Shown: positions 17,047 to 26,529, numbered from the stretch's first letter. The stretch is 64,000 bases of DNA from UBA9160 sp035489755 (GCA_035489755.1 DATGZK010000060.1:4723-68722), one strand, 5' to 3'. Numbers and translations are program-made. Notes: a model not told the origin generated them from the letters alone.

Positions 17047-17562
17047 GCCGCATGGGCCCTGCGCTGCCAAAGAGTGCCGCGTTGCGGCGGAGCGGGGAGT
17101 CCAGAGCACCTGCGCCATCGCGGAGGGAGCGATCGCAGGTGCGATGCCGCTGCCGTCCGTCAACGCGGCGGGGCGATAATACCACATTCCCGGTCTTCTC
17201 CATCTTTAGGATGGAGATGGAGCCGGTGCCCTCCGATAGGAGTGGGGTGAGGACCCCTCTCAAGTGCGTGGCCTATCCGGCCGCGAACCCCTTAGAGGCC
17301 GAGGCGCGCGCGGCCGCGGACGCCGAGGAGAATTTCTGGGAGATCGTGGCCGCGGACTGGGTCCCGAGGCGCCGGGGCCAGGGGGGCGTCCTCGTGGTTC
17401 AGGTGGAAGAGCGGAAGGGCTGACCGGCGGCTTGCCTCGCGAGGCGGTCTCGCCCACAGCCCTCGCCGAAGGAGGGATTTCGTATCGGGAGCCATGACGC
17501 CGGAGAGCAGATTCTGGGAAAAACAGACGTGCCCAGATTCGCGGAACGGCATCCGCCTCGGG
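17047..17562. other. gap of about 500 bases with one hairpin and no convincing gene
   Basis: Between the convergent GFA gene and the alpha-mannosidase gene. A plus-strand frame from about 17212 to 17423 (starting MEMEPVPS, about 70 codons) is open but matches nothing I recognise. The clearest structure is the hairpin at 17106-17142. Confidence 0.35.
17106..17142 (+). terminator. strong hairpin downstream of GFA copy 2
   Basis: GCACCTGCG (17106-17114) pairs perfectly with CGCAGGTGC (17134-17142); inside it ATCG (17117-17120) pairs with CGAT (17130-17133). There is no T-tract. The position 60 bases after the stop suggests termination. Confidence 0.45.
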
Positions 17563-20037
17563 TCACTCCTCCAGCAGACCGACCTCCCGGATCGGACCGC
17601 CTCGTTCGAGCCGGAGTGTTTTCAGCTCCCAAGCCCCCATCCAAGTCTTCAGTGCGGGCTCCCCGGCGAGCGTGACGGTGGCCTCGGTCGGCCTTCCGTG
17701 CGTCTCGAACAGACGCAGGACGAGTGCGTCCCCGCTCTCCGCGCCCTTCAGCGCTCCCACCAACACATTGGCCGGATCCACGGACAAAAGCATCCGCGAC
17801 GCGCCCCAGCGACCAGGATGCGGATACTGGAAGACGCTCACAAAGGGATGGTGGAGGGCGTGCGCCTCTCGCACGGTACCCGCCTCCTGCCACCCCGCTG
17901 CGTGGGGCAGCAGTGCATAGCGAAGCGTCTGCGCCCCCTGGTCGAGGTAGAGGTACTCCCGATCCGCTTCCGCACGGGCAGGCGCGTGGAAGCAATAGAT
18001 GGGAGAGCGCAGCAGGCTCATGCGCAGGTCGCTCTCCAGGCAGTCGAAGCCGAACTTCCCATCATTCAGCAGCGAGACGCCATAGGGAATCGACTGCTGA
18101 TCGATCGTGGTTGCAAAACCGCTGAGATCGATCCAGGCCTGTCCCGGCTCCTCGAGGCCGCTCGCCTCCCGCACGATTGTGCTGTAGGGCGCGTCGTAGG
18201 TGAGGGCTCCCCGCTGGACAGCGGTCGGCACGGAGAGCTTCACCATCGCGTGTTTCTCGTGCCAGTCTATGTGAAGCACGACATCGATGCGGGGATTGTC
18301 TCTGTAGAGTGTGAACTCCTGCCGGGCGCTAGAGCCCTTCCATTTGGTATCGATGCGGAGCGTGGCCTGGGCCGGGCCTCCTTCTCCGGGAGATACGGTC
18401 GCAGATGCGAAGCGGCCAATCTCGTTGCGCCAGGAGTGAATGTCGTGTCCCCAGGTATCCCCTGGATCGTCGAGGACGAGAAGCGAACAGGCGGGTGCGC
18501 GCAGCACCTCCACGCCGTGCACTTTGTCGAAGAGGCGTACGAGATGGCCCTCCTGCGGATCGAAGGAGAGAAGGTAGAACCGGTTCTCAAGAGAGGAGGG
18601 GCCAATCGCCGGGAACGGACTCCCGGCGGCGGCGGGCCCGCCTTGCGGCTTGGACTCCCCCTGCACGAAGCGATACACGCGATAGCCGTGTGCGGGCAAG
18701 GTCGCCTCGAAGTGAATGCGCAAGGCCGCAGGGAAGACGTCGGGCTGAGTGGGCTGGAAAGGAACCTCCACTCCATGTTCGTCGACGAGCCGATCGGCTG
18801 GCTGCGAAGGCCATCCCCACTGGACTGTGACGGCGTCGGTCCGCTCCCACGCGGACGGATTGAACAGGAGGATCGGCCGGCCCTTTGCGGCGGCGGGCTC
18901 GGGGTTCGCATCGATGCGCGTGTCGACGCAGGCGGCGAGCGCTTGGAGCGCTGCGTTCTCGAGACGCGCCGCGATGGAGAGCGCTTCCCCGTAGCGCTGG
19001 CGTGCATCGGCATAGGCGGCCGGGAGGCTCGTTCCGGCCAAGGTGTCGTGAAACTGGTTGAAGAGGACCTGCTGCCAGGCGCGAGCGAACTCGGCAGTTG
19101 GGTTTTCCCACCCGATTGCGAGTGCCGCGAGCGAGCACCAGCGCTCGGCAGCGGACAGGCGGCTTTCCGCGAGGCGGTTTAGCCGTTTGATCTCTGAGTG
19201 AGAGGTGTAGCAACCCGGTGCGTGGTGCTGGAGATCGCCCACCACCGTCGGAAACGTCTTCGCCTGCTCGGCGATCGCTGTGCGGAAGGCGTCGACCGTG
19301 CTGAAGATGGCGTTCGGCTCGGCCTCGCTGCGCTGGAGGGCGCGAATGCTCGCGATGCTTTTCCTTGTCGGCCCACCCCCGTGATTGCCGACGCCATAAC
19401 ACAAGATGGCGTGCTCCAAACCCAGCTCTCGGGCCTTCTCGGCGGCTGCCCGCACGAGATCGCCGAGATCTTCCTGCCACGCCGCGTAGTGTCCGACCGG
19501 AGGGCGCAGCGCGAGAACCCGGCTCCCGTCCTGTCCCTGCCACCAGAAGAAGGGCTTGGGGATCTCTTTCTCATGCGGCCCCGGGCGGAAGAAGCAGTAG
19601 GCGTTGTAGCCGCTTTTCGCGAGGATCTGAGGCAGGCCGGCGTTGTGGCCGAAGCTGTCCGGGTTCCATCCCGTTCTTACGTCGACCCCGAACTTGTCGC
19701 GGAACCAGCGCTTGCCGTAAAGCGCATGTCGCACATACGACTCGCCACCAGGGAGATTGCAGTCAGGCTGCTCCCACCAGCCATTGATGATGTTCCAGCG
19801 ACCGGCGGCCACATACTGACGAATCTCGGCGAAAAGCTCGGGATCTGCCTCTTCGATCCAGGCAAAGGTGGCAGCCTCCCCGCGGCTAAAGATGAAGTCC
19901 TGACTCTCCCGCAGGCGATCCACCACAGCGCGGGCCGTCGCAAGCGTCTCCGCATAGCCCTCCTGCCAGGACCAGCGCCAGACCGGATCGAGATGGGCGT
20001 TGGCGATGCAGTGCACGGTGATGCGGGGCTGCGGCAT
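17563..20037 (-). CDS. glycoside hydrolase family 38 alpha-mannosidase
   Basis: An 824-residue GH38 enzyme. The N-terminal catalytic domain has the metal ligands in NAHLDPVWRW (His15, Asp17) and the nucleophile in GWNPDSFGHN (Asp127); the second ligand pair is in FNQFHDTLAGTS (about residues 358-369). The C-terminal beta domains include LLFNPSAWERTDAV, LENRFYLLSFDPQ, EFTLYRDNPRIDV and LDQGAQTLRYALLPH, standard for the family. It removes alpha-linked mannose from oligosaccharides. No signal peptide is present, so it is probably cytoplasmic and acts on imported glycans, which fits the MelB-type symporter gene 117 bases upstream on the same strand. GGAGGG lies unusually close to the ATG. Confidence 0.92.
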   Translation of the reverse strand: MPQPRITVHCIANAHLDPVWRWSWQEGYAETLATARAVVDRLRESQDFIFSRGEAATFAWIEEADPELFAEIRQYVAAGRWNIINGWWEQPDCNLPGGESYVRHALYGKRWFRDKFGVDVRTGWNPDSFGHNAGLPQILAKSGYNAYCFFRPGPHEKEIPKPFFWWQGQDGSRVLALRPPVGHYAAWQEDLGDLVRAAAEKARELGLEHAILCYGVGNHGGGPTRKSIASIRALQRSEAEPNAIFSTVDAFRTAIAEQAKTFPTVVGDLQHHAPGCYTSHSEIKRLNRLAESRLSAAERWCSLAALAIGWENPTAEFARAWQQVLFNQFHDTLAGTSLPAAYADARQRYGEALSIAARLENAALQALAACVDTRIDANPEPAAAKGRPILLFNPSAWERTDAVTVQWGWPSQPADRLVDEHGVEVPFQPTQPDVFPAALRIHFEATLPAHGYRVYRFVQGESKPQGGPAAAGSPFPAIGPSSLENRFYLLSFDPQEGHLVRLFDKVHGVEVLRAPACSLLVLDDPGDTWGHDIHSWRNEIGRFASATVSPGEGGPAQATLRIDTKWKGSSARQEFTLYRDNPRIDVVLHIDWHEKHAMVKLSVPTAVQRGALTYDAPYSTIVREASGLEEPGQAWIDLSGFATTIDQQSIPYGVSLLNDGKFGFDCLESDLRMSLLRSPIYCFHAPARAEADREYLYLDQGAQTLRYALLPHAAGWQEAGTVREAHALHHPFVSVFQYPHPGRWGASRMLLSVDPANVLVGALKGAESGDALVLRLFETHGRPTEATVTLAGEPALKTWMGAWELKTLRLERGGPIREVGLLEE

Positions 20038-20154
20038 CCCTCCATCTTCGCACGGCAGGAAGCAAGCCGACCGGGGAGCGCGGAGTCTTTGGCCCCCTTT
20101 CCCCGACGCCCTCCCGCACGGAGGGACACACCCCGCGAAGGCCAGGTCGAACCG

Positions 20155-21933
20155 CTAACGACGATTTGCCGCCTCGAGGTGGAGTTCGATCAACTTGCTC
20201 GGGATCTCGCTCGTGCGGAAGCGGCGGGCTGCGCCAAGCCGGAGCAGGTGGAACGCGGCTGCAGAGAGCGAGATGCCCGAGCCCACGACCGCCAGCACAG
20301 CGAGCGGACCCGGTTCCACTTTGAGGTCCGAGACGTGGCTCACCACGACGGCCACGGCGCCGATGCACAGAGCAATCGATGCTCCCGCGGCGAGCTGCAC
20401 GTCACGCAAGAGCGTCGCCGGGCCGTTCGCCAATGCGCGCCTTAGCTCTCCGGTGGAGAAATAATCGAGGAACCAGGCCGTTTCCTCCGGAACGTTGCGC
20501 GAGGCTTGGGGCGCGAGGAGTTCGCCCGTCAGGGGATCGTGCGCGGACTCGCCGCGCCGGTGCGCGGCCACTCCGCTCAGGATTGCGCGGTGAACGGTCT
20601 CATCAATGGGTAGGCGCCACGCGATAAAGAACGAGAAAACGGAGAAAATAGCGGGCGTCAGAGCGAAGAGCACCTTGATGGCGAGCACGACTTCGGGGGT
20701 CTGCGGGACGTTGGGCTTGTAGCCGATCGATCCGAGGAAGGCGATCGGGATGGCGGCGCTTGGAATCACGACGAACTTGGGGAGGATGGACCAGAAGGCG
20801 GCGTACTGCGCCTCGCGCCGCTTTCCGGTGTGGAGCTCGTCGTAGTCGATCACGTCGGCCTGAATCGCCGGCCCGAGAAAGAGACCCGCGCCAAAGGCCG
20901 AGCCCGCCCAGCACAGAAGAAGCAGCAGTGCCGTCGTGTCGCCTTGGCCAATGAAGAACATGGCAGCCCCACCGGTTGTCCCCATGGCAAAGCTCGCGAG
21001 CCAGGTCGGGCGTTTCCCGAAGCGCCGTGCGGCCCACACCCAGGCAGGAAGGAACAAGAAGCCGGCACCGAAGTACGCACCGAGAAAGATCGCGAGCCAA
21101 AGCGGCGGGTTCGCAGGTCGCACCACATACTCGTTGAAGTAGGGCATGAGCGTCCCGGGGATGGCCCCCGGAATGCTCGCCACCACATAGGTCGCGAGCA
21201 AGATGCGGAAGGGGCGATTGCGCAGTGCCCGCCGGATTCCGGGGACAAACGGACTCGGCTTCCGCTCGTAGAAGTCGGGGCGCTCGCGCACCACGACCGC
21301 CAGGAGGGTGTAGAGGACGATGAGGATGGTCCCGAAGAAGAGGGAGAACGTGAAGAAGACCGAACGCTCGTTGCCGAGCCTTTGAATCAGAACGCCGGGG
21401 AGGAGGGCCGCCACAATCGTGCCGAGGATCACGAAGCCCTCGCGCACACCGAAGAGAGTCGAGCGCTCGTTGTAGTCGAGCGTGAGCTCAGGCCCGAGCG
21501 CGTAGTGGGGAATCACGTAGGTGGTGTGGGCGAGCGAGTAGAGGATGAAGGTGCCGGCGAACCAAAGAACCGCATCACGCCCAGAAAGCTGCGGCGGGGG
21601 CGTAAAGAGCAGATAAAAGAAGACCGCGCAGACCGGTGCCGCAAGGATCATGTAGGGGCGGCGGCGGCCCCAGCGCGTGCGGGTGCGGTCGGAGAAGAAG
21701 CCCACCAGGGGGTCACTAATGGCATCGAGTGCCCGAGCCACAGCGATGGCGATGCCAAGGAACCCGAGCGGTACGAGCACCACATCGGAGTAGAACTTCG
21801 TCATATGGATGGCGATGGGGATCGTCATGGCTGCGCCGGCAAAGCTCGGTGCGCCGTAGACAAGTTTCAGCCAGAGCGGGACGTGCTCGGAACGCGACTG
21901 CTCGGAAGGTTCCGGTTCAATTCGCGCAGCCAC
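20155..21933 (-). CDS. MFS transporter of the glycoside-pentoside-hexuronide (MelB) type
   Basis: About 592 residues with at least twelve membrane helices. The GPH family hallmarks are clear: PLWLKLVYGAPSFAGAAMTI at the start, the cation-site helix region ALDAISDPLVGFFSDRTRTR followed by WGRRRPYM, and the later GLFLGPAIQADVIDYDE segment. It should import a sugar or glycoside with Na+ or H+. An extra C-terminal domain of about 100 residues (ETAWFLDYFSTGELRRALAN then two more hydrophobic segments) extends beyond ordinary MelB. The start is taken as the GTG at 21933, one base after the upstream hydrolase's stop; a TTG at 21942 is the alternative. Transport of mannosides is inferred from the adjacent mannosidase gene. 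Confidence 0.82.
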   Translation of the reverse strand: MAARIEPEPSEQSRSEHVPLWLKLVYGAPSFAGAAMTIPIAIHMTKFYSDVVLVPLGFLGIAIAVARALDAISDPLVGFFSDRTRTRWGRRRPYMILAAPVCAVFFYLLFTPPPQLSGRDAVLWFAGTFILYSLAHTTYVIPHYALGPELTLDYNERSTLFGVREGFVILGTIVAALLPGVLIQRLGNERSVFFTFSLFFGTILIVLYTLLAVVVRERPDFYERKPSPFVPGIRRALRNRPFRILLATYVVASIPGAIPGTLMPYFNEYVVRPANPPLWLAIFLGAYFGAGFLFLPAWVWAARRFGKRPTWLASFAMGTTGGAAMFFIGQGDTTALLLLLCWAGSAFGAGLFLGPAIQADVIDYDELHTGKRREAQYAAFWSILPKFVVIPSAAIPIAFLGSIGYKPNVPQTPEVVLAIKVLFALTPAIFSVFSFFIAWRLPIDETVHRAILSGVAAHRRGESAHDPLTGELLAPQASRNVPEETAWFLDYFSTGELRRALANGPATLLRDVQLAAGASIALCIGAVAVVVSHVSDLKVEPGPLAVLAVVGSGISLSAAAFHLLRLGAARRFRTSEIPSKLIELHLEAANRR

Positions 21934-21934
21934 G

Positions 21935-22717
21935 TCAGCCAAGGAAACGGGAGACCGCACCGACGAAGGCCTCGGGCTCCTCGTACGGCAGCATGTGGCC
22001 CGCTGCGTCCACCCACGCGAGCTGCGCCCGAGGCACGAGCTCCTGCCAGCGCTGTACGTAGGCTGCCGGCACAAGACGGTCACTGCGGCCGACGACGAGC
22101 AGCGTCTCCGCGCGGAGTCGGTAGAGGCGTTTTGCGAGCCGGCGGTTTGGAATCGGGAAGAGAATCTTCCCGGCCATGCCGAGGCGCTTCACGTTGCCGA
22201 TGTAAAAGTCTTTTAGCGCCTCAAGATTCCGGAAGTCGAGGCCACCGGTGAGAAGCGCTGTGCCGCGCGCAGGGTCGTGGAAGAGCACCTGCGCGACCTC
22301 ATGCGGGAGCAGCGCAAAGAGGTCAGGAAGCGGCGCGTCGGGAATCCAAAGACCCATGGGAGCTGCGAGCACGAGCTTGCGAAGATCGCGGGGTGCAAGA
22401 CACGCCATCTCCGCCGCGATCATCCCGCCCATGGAGTGGCCGACAACGTGGGGTCTTTCGAGACCAAGCGCCTCCACGACATCCCAGCCGTGGAGCGCGA
22501 AGTCGAGCATGTCCTCGAGCAGGGTCTCGCCGCTCGACTCGCCGTATCCGGGCAGCTCCGGTGAGAGGACGTGGTAGCGCTGCGCGAGTCGGTCGAGAAA
22601 GGGGTTCTCCGCCAGGAGCCCGCCCGCGCCGTGCAAGAAAAGGACTGGCGCACCCTTCCCGCCTTCCAACACCCGCACCTTCGCGCCCCGCGCCGTCTCG
22701 ATCCAGCGGAAGTTCAT
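21935..22717 (-). CDS. alpha/beta hydrolase
   Basis: A 260-residue alpha/beta hydrolase. The HG oxyanion motif is in FLHGAGG, the nucleophile elbow in VVGHSMGGMIA (Ser95), the acid in VVGRSDRLVP and the histidine in AAGHMLPYEEPEAF near the end: a complete triad. The cap region (LLPHEVAQVLFHDPARGTAL) is helical. The ATG at 22717 overlaps the TGA of the upstream LLM gene as ATGA, so translation is coupled to it; in-frame codons further upstream lie within that gene. Partnership with a flavin monooxygenase hints at hydrolysis of an ester product, but this is inference. Confidence 0.87.
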   Translation of the reverse strand: MNFRWIETARGAKVRVLEGGKGAPVLFLHGAGGLLAENPFLDRLAQRYHVLSPELPGYGESSGETLLEDMLDFALHGWDVVEALGLERPHVVGHSMGGMIAAEMACLAPRDLRKLVLAAPMGLWIPDAPLPDLFALLPHEVAQVLFHDPARGTALLTGGLDFRNLEALKDFYIGNVKRLGMAGKILFPIPNRRLAKRLYRLRAETLLVVGRSDRLVPAAYVQRWQELVPRAQLAWVDAAGHMLPYEEPEAFVGAVSRFLG

Positions 22718-23961
22718 GACCGCGCACCGCCCCCGAGAGAGGCCTCGGGCCGAAGGCGCTCTTCCATGGGCTTGCACCACCAGCGGTCATCGCCCTTCCA
22801 CTCCGGCCACAGCTCTCGCAGGTGGGGCATGACGCGCTCGGCGAAGAGTCTCGTCGAGTGGCGCGTCTTTTCGTCGGGCATGTTGCCGTTGTGGAAGAGG
22901 CAGAACACGTGACCGACGTGCAAGCCTCGAATCATCTCTTCCATCCGCTGGCGCACGGTCTCCGCACTTCCTGCGATGACATAGCCGCCTTCGATCAGGT
23001 CCTTCCAGGTGAGTTTCGTGAACACCTTTTGCATGTCTTCCGTCAGCTGTGAGAGCGCGCCGGACTGGATGGTCTTGATGGTGCGGTAGCCCGGGGCGTC
23101 CGCGAAACCGGGGTAGACGTGGAGGCAGCGGTTAAAGAAATAGAGGATGTGCTCGGCGTACAGCTTCTCGGCCTCGGCGTCGGTGTCGGCCACCGCAATG
23201 ATCTGGGCGAAGGCAGCGCGATAGGGCGACTCGTCCTTCTGACGGGCTGCGACCCGGTCCCAGTAGCCCTGGAGCAGCGCCCGGCCGCGCAGATACCCCC
23301 CGAAGGAGAGGTAGGAGTAGTTGTAATCATGGTCGAGACAAAAGTCCCAAGTCTCGATCGAGCCGCCGCCGGGAATGTAGATGGGCGGATGGGGCTTCTG
23401 GATGGGCTTGGGCCAGCAGTTCACGTAGCGGAGCTGATTGTATTTGCCGTCGAAGGCGAAGACCTCGTCCTCGGTCCAGGCGCGCATGATGAGCTCGTGT
23501 GCCTCGGCGTACTTGTCGCGGGTCAGCGCCGGGATCTGTCCATAGCAGTAGTTGGTGTCCATCGAGGTCCCCACCGGGAAGCCCGCAAGCAGCCGCCCGC
23601 CGGAGATCACATCGAGCATCGCGAACTCCTCCGCCACCCGGATGGGTGGGTTGTAGAGCGCGATCGAATTGCCGATGACCGCAATCGCCGCGCGCGAGGT
23701 GCGGCGCGCAAGGCCCGCGGCAATGAGGTTGGGCGACGGCATGAGGCCGTAGCCATTCTGGTGGTGTTCATTCACGCCGATCCCGTCAAAGCCGAGCGCA
23801 TCGGCGTATTCGAGCTGGTCCATATATTGGTGGTATACGAAGTGACCCCGCCGCGGGTCATACAGGGTGTTCGGAATGTCGACCCAAACCGAGCGATGTG
23901 TCTGGCGGAAGTCATCCGGCAGGAAGGGCCAGGGCATGAGGTTGAACCAGGTAAACTTCAT
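22714..23961 (-). CDS. LLM class flavin-dependent oxidoreductase
   Basis: A 415-residue luciferase-like monooxygenase with a TIM-barrel fold: MKFTWFNLMPWPFLPDDF at the N-terminus, ADALGFDGIGVNEHHQNGYG (the conserved NEHH segment), GNSIALYNPPIRVAEEFAML, and DVISGGRLLAGFPVGTSMDT. These enzymes use reduced flavin and oxygen to oxidise small molecules such as ketones, alkanes or sulfonates. The ATG at 23961 follows GAGGAG at a good distance; an in-frame start eight codons earlier lacks one. It leads a minus-strand unit with the hydrolase, the MelB-type symporter and the alpha-mannosidase, and diverges from a second LLM gene. Confidence 0.88.
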   Translation of the reverse strand: MKFTWFNLMPWPFLPDDFRQTHRSVWVDIPNTLYDPRRGHFVYHQYMDQLEYADALGFDGIGVNEHHQNGYGLMPSPNLIAAGLARRTSRAAIAVIGNSIALYNPPIRVAEEFAMLDVISGGRLLAGFPVGTSMDTNYCYGQIPALTRDKYAEAHELIMRAWTEDEVFAFDGKYNQLRYVNCWPKPIQKPHPPIYIPGGGSIETWDFCLDHDYNYSYLSFGGYLRGRALLQGYWDRVAARQKDESPYRAAFAQIIAVADTDAEAEKLYAEHILYFFNRCLHVYPGFADAPGYRTIKTIQSGALSQLTEDMQKVFTKLTWKDLIEGGYVIAGSAETVRQRMEEMIRGLHVGHVFCLFHNGNMPDEKTRHSTRLFAERVMPHLRELWPEWKGDDRWWCKPMEERLRPEASLGGGARS

Positions 23962-23989
23962 GGGGGACTCCTCGCCGGAGGGCATCCGG

Positions 23990-23995
23990 ACTCTA
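23990..23995 (-). promoter_or_regulatory. TAGAGT, putative -10 element of the LLM/mannosidase unit
   Basis: TAGAGT on the minus strand ends 28 bases before the ATG at 23961. It is one of a set of TA(G/C)nnT hexamers found before leading genes in this window. No clear -35 box is seen. Confidence 0.3.
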
Positions 23996-24034
23996 GCAGC
24001 GCCTCCGAACGGGCGACGGAGCGTCGGACTTGGC

Positions 24035-24040
24035 TAGGCT
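24035..24040 (+). promoter_or_regulatory. TAGGCT, putative -10 element
   Basis: TAGGCT lies 24 bases before the ATG of the LLM gene at 24065, next to the GGAGGAG ribosome site. No -35 box is obvious. Confidence 0.3.
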
Positions 24041-24064
24041 GCCTCGAGCCGGAGGAGACCGCAC

Positions 24065-25009
24065 ATGACCGACCCCCTGCCCCTTGATCCCCGCGTGCGG
24101 TGTGGGCTCGTGCTCGGCGGACTCTCTCGCGATGCCGCGCTCCATCAGGCGCGAGAGGCGGAGGCGCTCGGGTTCGACTCACTTTGGGTCGGAGACCACA
24201 TCGCCTTCCACGTCCCGCTCCTGGAATCGCTCTCACTCCTGTCCTTTCTCGCGGGGGCGACCGAGCGCGTTTTGCTGGGAACCGGCGTCTACTTGCTCCC
24301 GCTGCGCCATCCCACACTCGCGGCCAAGTCCGCAGCGACCGCGGACCTGCTCTCGGGGGGACGACTCATCTTCGGCGTTGGCGTCGGGGGCGAGTATCCG
24401 CCGGAGTTCGAGGCCTCCGGCGTTCCTGTCCGTGAGCGGGGCGCGCGGATGGACGAGGCGATCCCGCTGCTCAGGCGGCTTTGGACGGAGGAGCGCGTCG
24501 CACACGAGGGCAAGCACTACCGCTTCGGGCCGATTTCCCCCGCGCCCAAACCCGTGCAGCCCGGCGGCCCCCCGATCTGGGTCGGGGGGCGCTCGCCCGC
24601 GGCGATGCGGCGCGCGGGTGTCCTCGGCGACGGCTATGTCTCGACCATGGCGTCGCCCGAACGCTACCGCGCGAACCTCGAGCTCGTTGCAAAGCATGCC
24701 CACGATCGCGGGCGGAAGATTGCGCGCTTCGGCACTGGGGCGCTCCTATTTACGGTGCTCGACGATAGCTACGAGCGTGCCCTCGCACGTGCCGGGGACA
24801 TGCTAAGTCGCGTCTACAACCGGCCCTTTCACGATGCCGCGCGCAAGTATTGTTTGCTCGGGCGCCCGAAGGACGTCTTGGAGCAGATGCGCACCTTCGC
24901 AGGAGCCGGGGTGAGGCATTTCCTTCTCGCGTCGCTGATCGCACCGGAAGGCTTCGCCAGCCAGGTCGCGAAGGAGATTTTGCCCCACGTTCCCGCCCTC
25001 ATGGGGTAG
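24065..25009 (+). CDS. LLM class flavin/F420-dependent oxidoreductase
   Basis: A 314-residue luciferase-like protein. The N-terminal half has EAEALGFDSLWVGDHIAFHV (the WVGDH signature of F420/FMN-type LLM enzymes), GTGVYLLPLRHPTLAAKSAA, and DLLSGGRLIFGVGVGGEYPP. The middle has PAPKPVQPGGPPIWVGGRSP, and the tail GRPKDVLEQMRTFAGAGVRH. The shape is that of the F420-dependent methylene-H4MPT-reductase-like subgroup, though cofactor choice between F420 and FMN cannot be settled here. It is transcribed away from the LLM gene at 23961 with about 100 bases between starts, and converges with the carotenoid oxygenase gene. Confidence 0.88.
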   Translation: MTDPLPLDPRVRCGLVLGGLSRDAALHQAREAEALGFDSLWVGDHIAFHVPLLESLSLLSFLAGATERVLLGTGVYLLPLRHPTLAAKSAATADLLSGGRLIFGVGVGGEYPPEFEASGVPVRERGARMDEAIPLLRRLWTEERVAHEGKHYRFGPISPAPKPVQPGGPPIWVGGRSPAAMRRAGVLGDGYVSTMASPERYRANLELVAKHAHDRGRKIARFGTGALLFTVLDDSYERALARAGDMLSRVYNRPFHDAARKYCLLGRPKDVLEQMRTFAGAGVRHFLLASLIAPEGFASQVAKEILPHVPALMG

Positions 25010-25082
25010 GCAGGAACCCGCCGATCGGTTCTGCTTGGCGCTCGCACCGCGAGAGCGCCCATCCCCGCGCGTCGCGGCATCA

Positions 25083-25115
25083 CCTCGCCCTCGGCTCGCG
25101 AGACCTGGGGCGAGG
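25083..25115. terminator. hairpin between convergent LLM and carotenoid oxygenase genes
   Basis: CCTCGCCC (25083-25090) pairs with GGGCGAGG (25108-25115), with CTCGCGAG as an inner palindrome. It sits between two convergent stop codons. There is no T-tract, so the call is tentative. Confidence 0.3.
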
Positions 25116-25137
25116 GCCCTTTCGAGAGGCGCCCGCG

Positions 25138-26529
25138 TTAGATCCCTTGGCCCCAGTTGCCGTGAAATCCGAACGGCACTCGGTGCGGAAGCCGGACCGT
25201 CGCCAGCGGTGCGGAGTCGACGTTCTCTGCGTCGAGGATCACCAGATCGCTCCGCATCTCAGCGCCGCGATACACCGTCGCCAGCAGGAACCCCTCCCCT
25301 TCGGGCGAAGTCGGCGTGCGCGGCACGAAGATCGGCTCCCCCACCGCGTCCTTCTCGGGAACGACGTGCATGCGTCGCCGGCCCGCTTCGAGGTCGTAGT
25401 GCACGATGGCATTAAAGCCCGAGGCCTTGGCCGAAGTCGGCGCCAGTCCTCCCGCATAGCCGTGCCGGTAGGAAAGGCCCGAGCGCCGCTCGTCGAGTCT
25501 CGGGAACTCGCTCGAGATGTCGTCGAGTGCCTCCTCCTTCACCGTTCCTCCTGCGAGGTCCAGCGTCCAGCGCGTGAGCTTGGCCGTCAGATCCTCCATG
25601 CCCTCGGCGCGGTCGCCGGCGTCAAAGAGCGGGAGCCGCGGATAGCGGCACACGTCCGCGACGATTCGACCGCGCTCGGAGTAGGCGTTCATGGGATGGA
25701 AGACGTAACAGGGGTTCGCCTCAAACCAGACGATGTCCCGGCTGCCGCCGCTGCGCGGCATGACACCAATTCGTGTCCCTAACTCCGGCTCCCAGCCAAG
25801 GGGCGAGCCCGTCTTCTCGACGTTCTCGAGCCGGATCGTGGCCGGGCAGACCAGGAAGATCACGTGCTCCCGCGTCGTGATGAAGTCGTGCATCATGGTC
25901 GGCACCGCGACTTCGATCTCTTCGCTTCGCACGAGCGTGCCGTCCTTCGCGACGACGTGATAGCGCAGGAAGGGCGGCGTAAAGCTGTATCCGAAGAACA
26001 GCATTTCACCGCTCTCCGGGTCGATCTTCGGGTGGGCCGTCATGGGGCCCACGAGTTTTCCGCGGAAGTCGAAGGGACCGATCGTTTCGAGCGTCCGGGG
26101 ATCGAGCGCGTGCGGGGGGCCGCCCTCCCAGAGAGCCAGGAGCCGTCCGGCGTGAAACACGATGTTCGTGTTCGCCGCATTGGGCGACGTGGTGGCCGCC
26201 CGCGGGTCGGTCTTGGCCATGTCCGCGAGCCCGCCAAAGAGCCCCTCCCCTGCCGCGCGCTCGAGAGAGAACCTCGCCGTGCGGACCCAGCGGTTTCGGT
26301 AGGCGACACGGCCGTTGTGGATGGCGAAGGCGTGGATCATGCCGTCGCCGTCAAACCAGTGGTAGCGGCCCGGCGGCGCGTACTGCGGGTTCGGCCCGTT
26401 GCGGTACAGCGTGCCGTCGAGCTCCCGGGGCACCTCGCCCTCGACCACGCAGTCGTGGATCTCGCCCTCCAGCGGGAAGGACGCATAGTTGCCTTGCAGG
26501 AACGGGTCGTTGGGAAACGGTCGACTCAT
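25138..26529 (-). CDS. carotenoid oxygenase (RPE65/CCD) family protein
   Basis: A 463-residue seven-bladed propeller of the carotenoid cleavage dioxygenase family. The four iron-binding histidines can be placed: His166 in MTAHPKID, His214 in MMHDF, His278 in VFHPMNAY and His456 in FGFHGNW. RNGPNPQY (about 43-50), HWFDGDGMIHAF and the FFGYSFTPPFLRYHVV strand also match. It should cleave a carbon-carbon double bond with O2 in an apocarotenoid, stilbene or lignin-type phenylpropanoid; which one is unknown. Its ATG overlaps the stop of the TetR gene (ATGA), and a GAGGAG site lies upstream, so it is the last gene of an NTF2-like/TetR/oxygenase unit. A longer open frame reaching 27468 is rejected as readthrough of GC-rich sequence. 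Confidence 0.9.
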   Translation of the reverse strand: MSRPFPNDPFLQGNYASFPLEGEIHDCVVEGEVPRELDGTLYRNGPNPQYAPPGRYHWFDGDGMIHAFAIHNGRVAYRNRWVRTARFSLERAAGEGLFGGLADMAKTDPRAATTSPNAANTNIVFHAGRLLALWEGGPPHALDPRTLETIGPFDFRGKLVGPMTAHPKIDPESGEMLFFGYSFTPPFLRYHVVAKDGTLVRSEEIEVAVPTMMHDFITTREHVIFLVCPATIRLENVEKTGSPLGWEPELGTRIGVMPRSGGSRDIVWFEANPCYVFHPMNAYSERGRIVADVCRYPRLPLFDAGDRAEGMEDLTAKLTRWTLDLAGGTVKEEALDDISSEFPRLDERRSGLSYRHGYAGGLAPTSAKASGFNAIVHYDLEAGRRRMHVVPEKDAVGEPIFVPRTPTSPEGEGFLLATVYRGAEMRSDLVILDAENVDSAPLATVRLPHRVPFGFHGNWGQGI

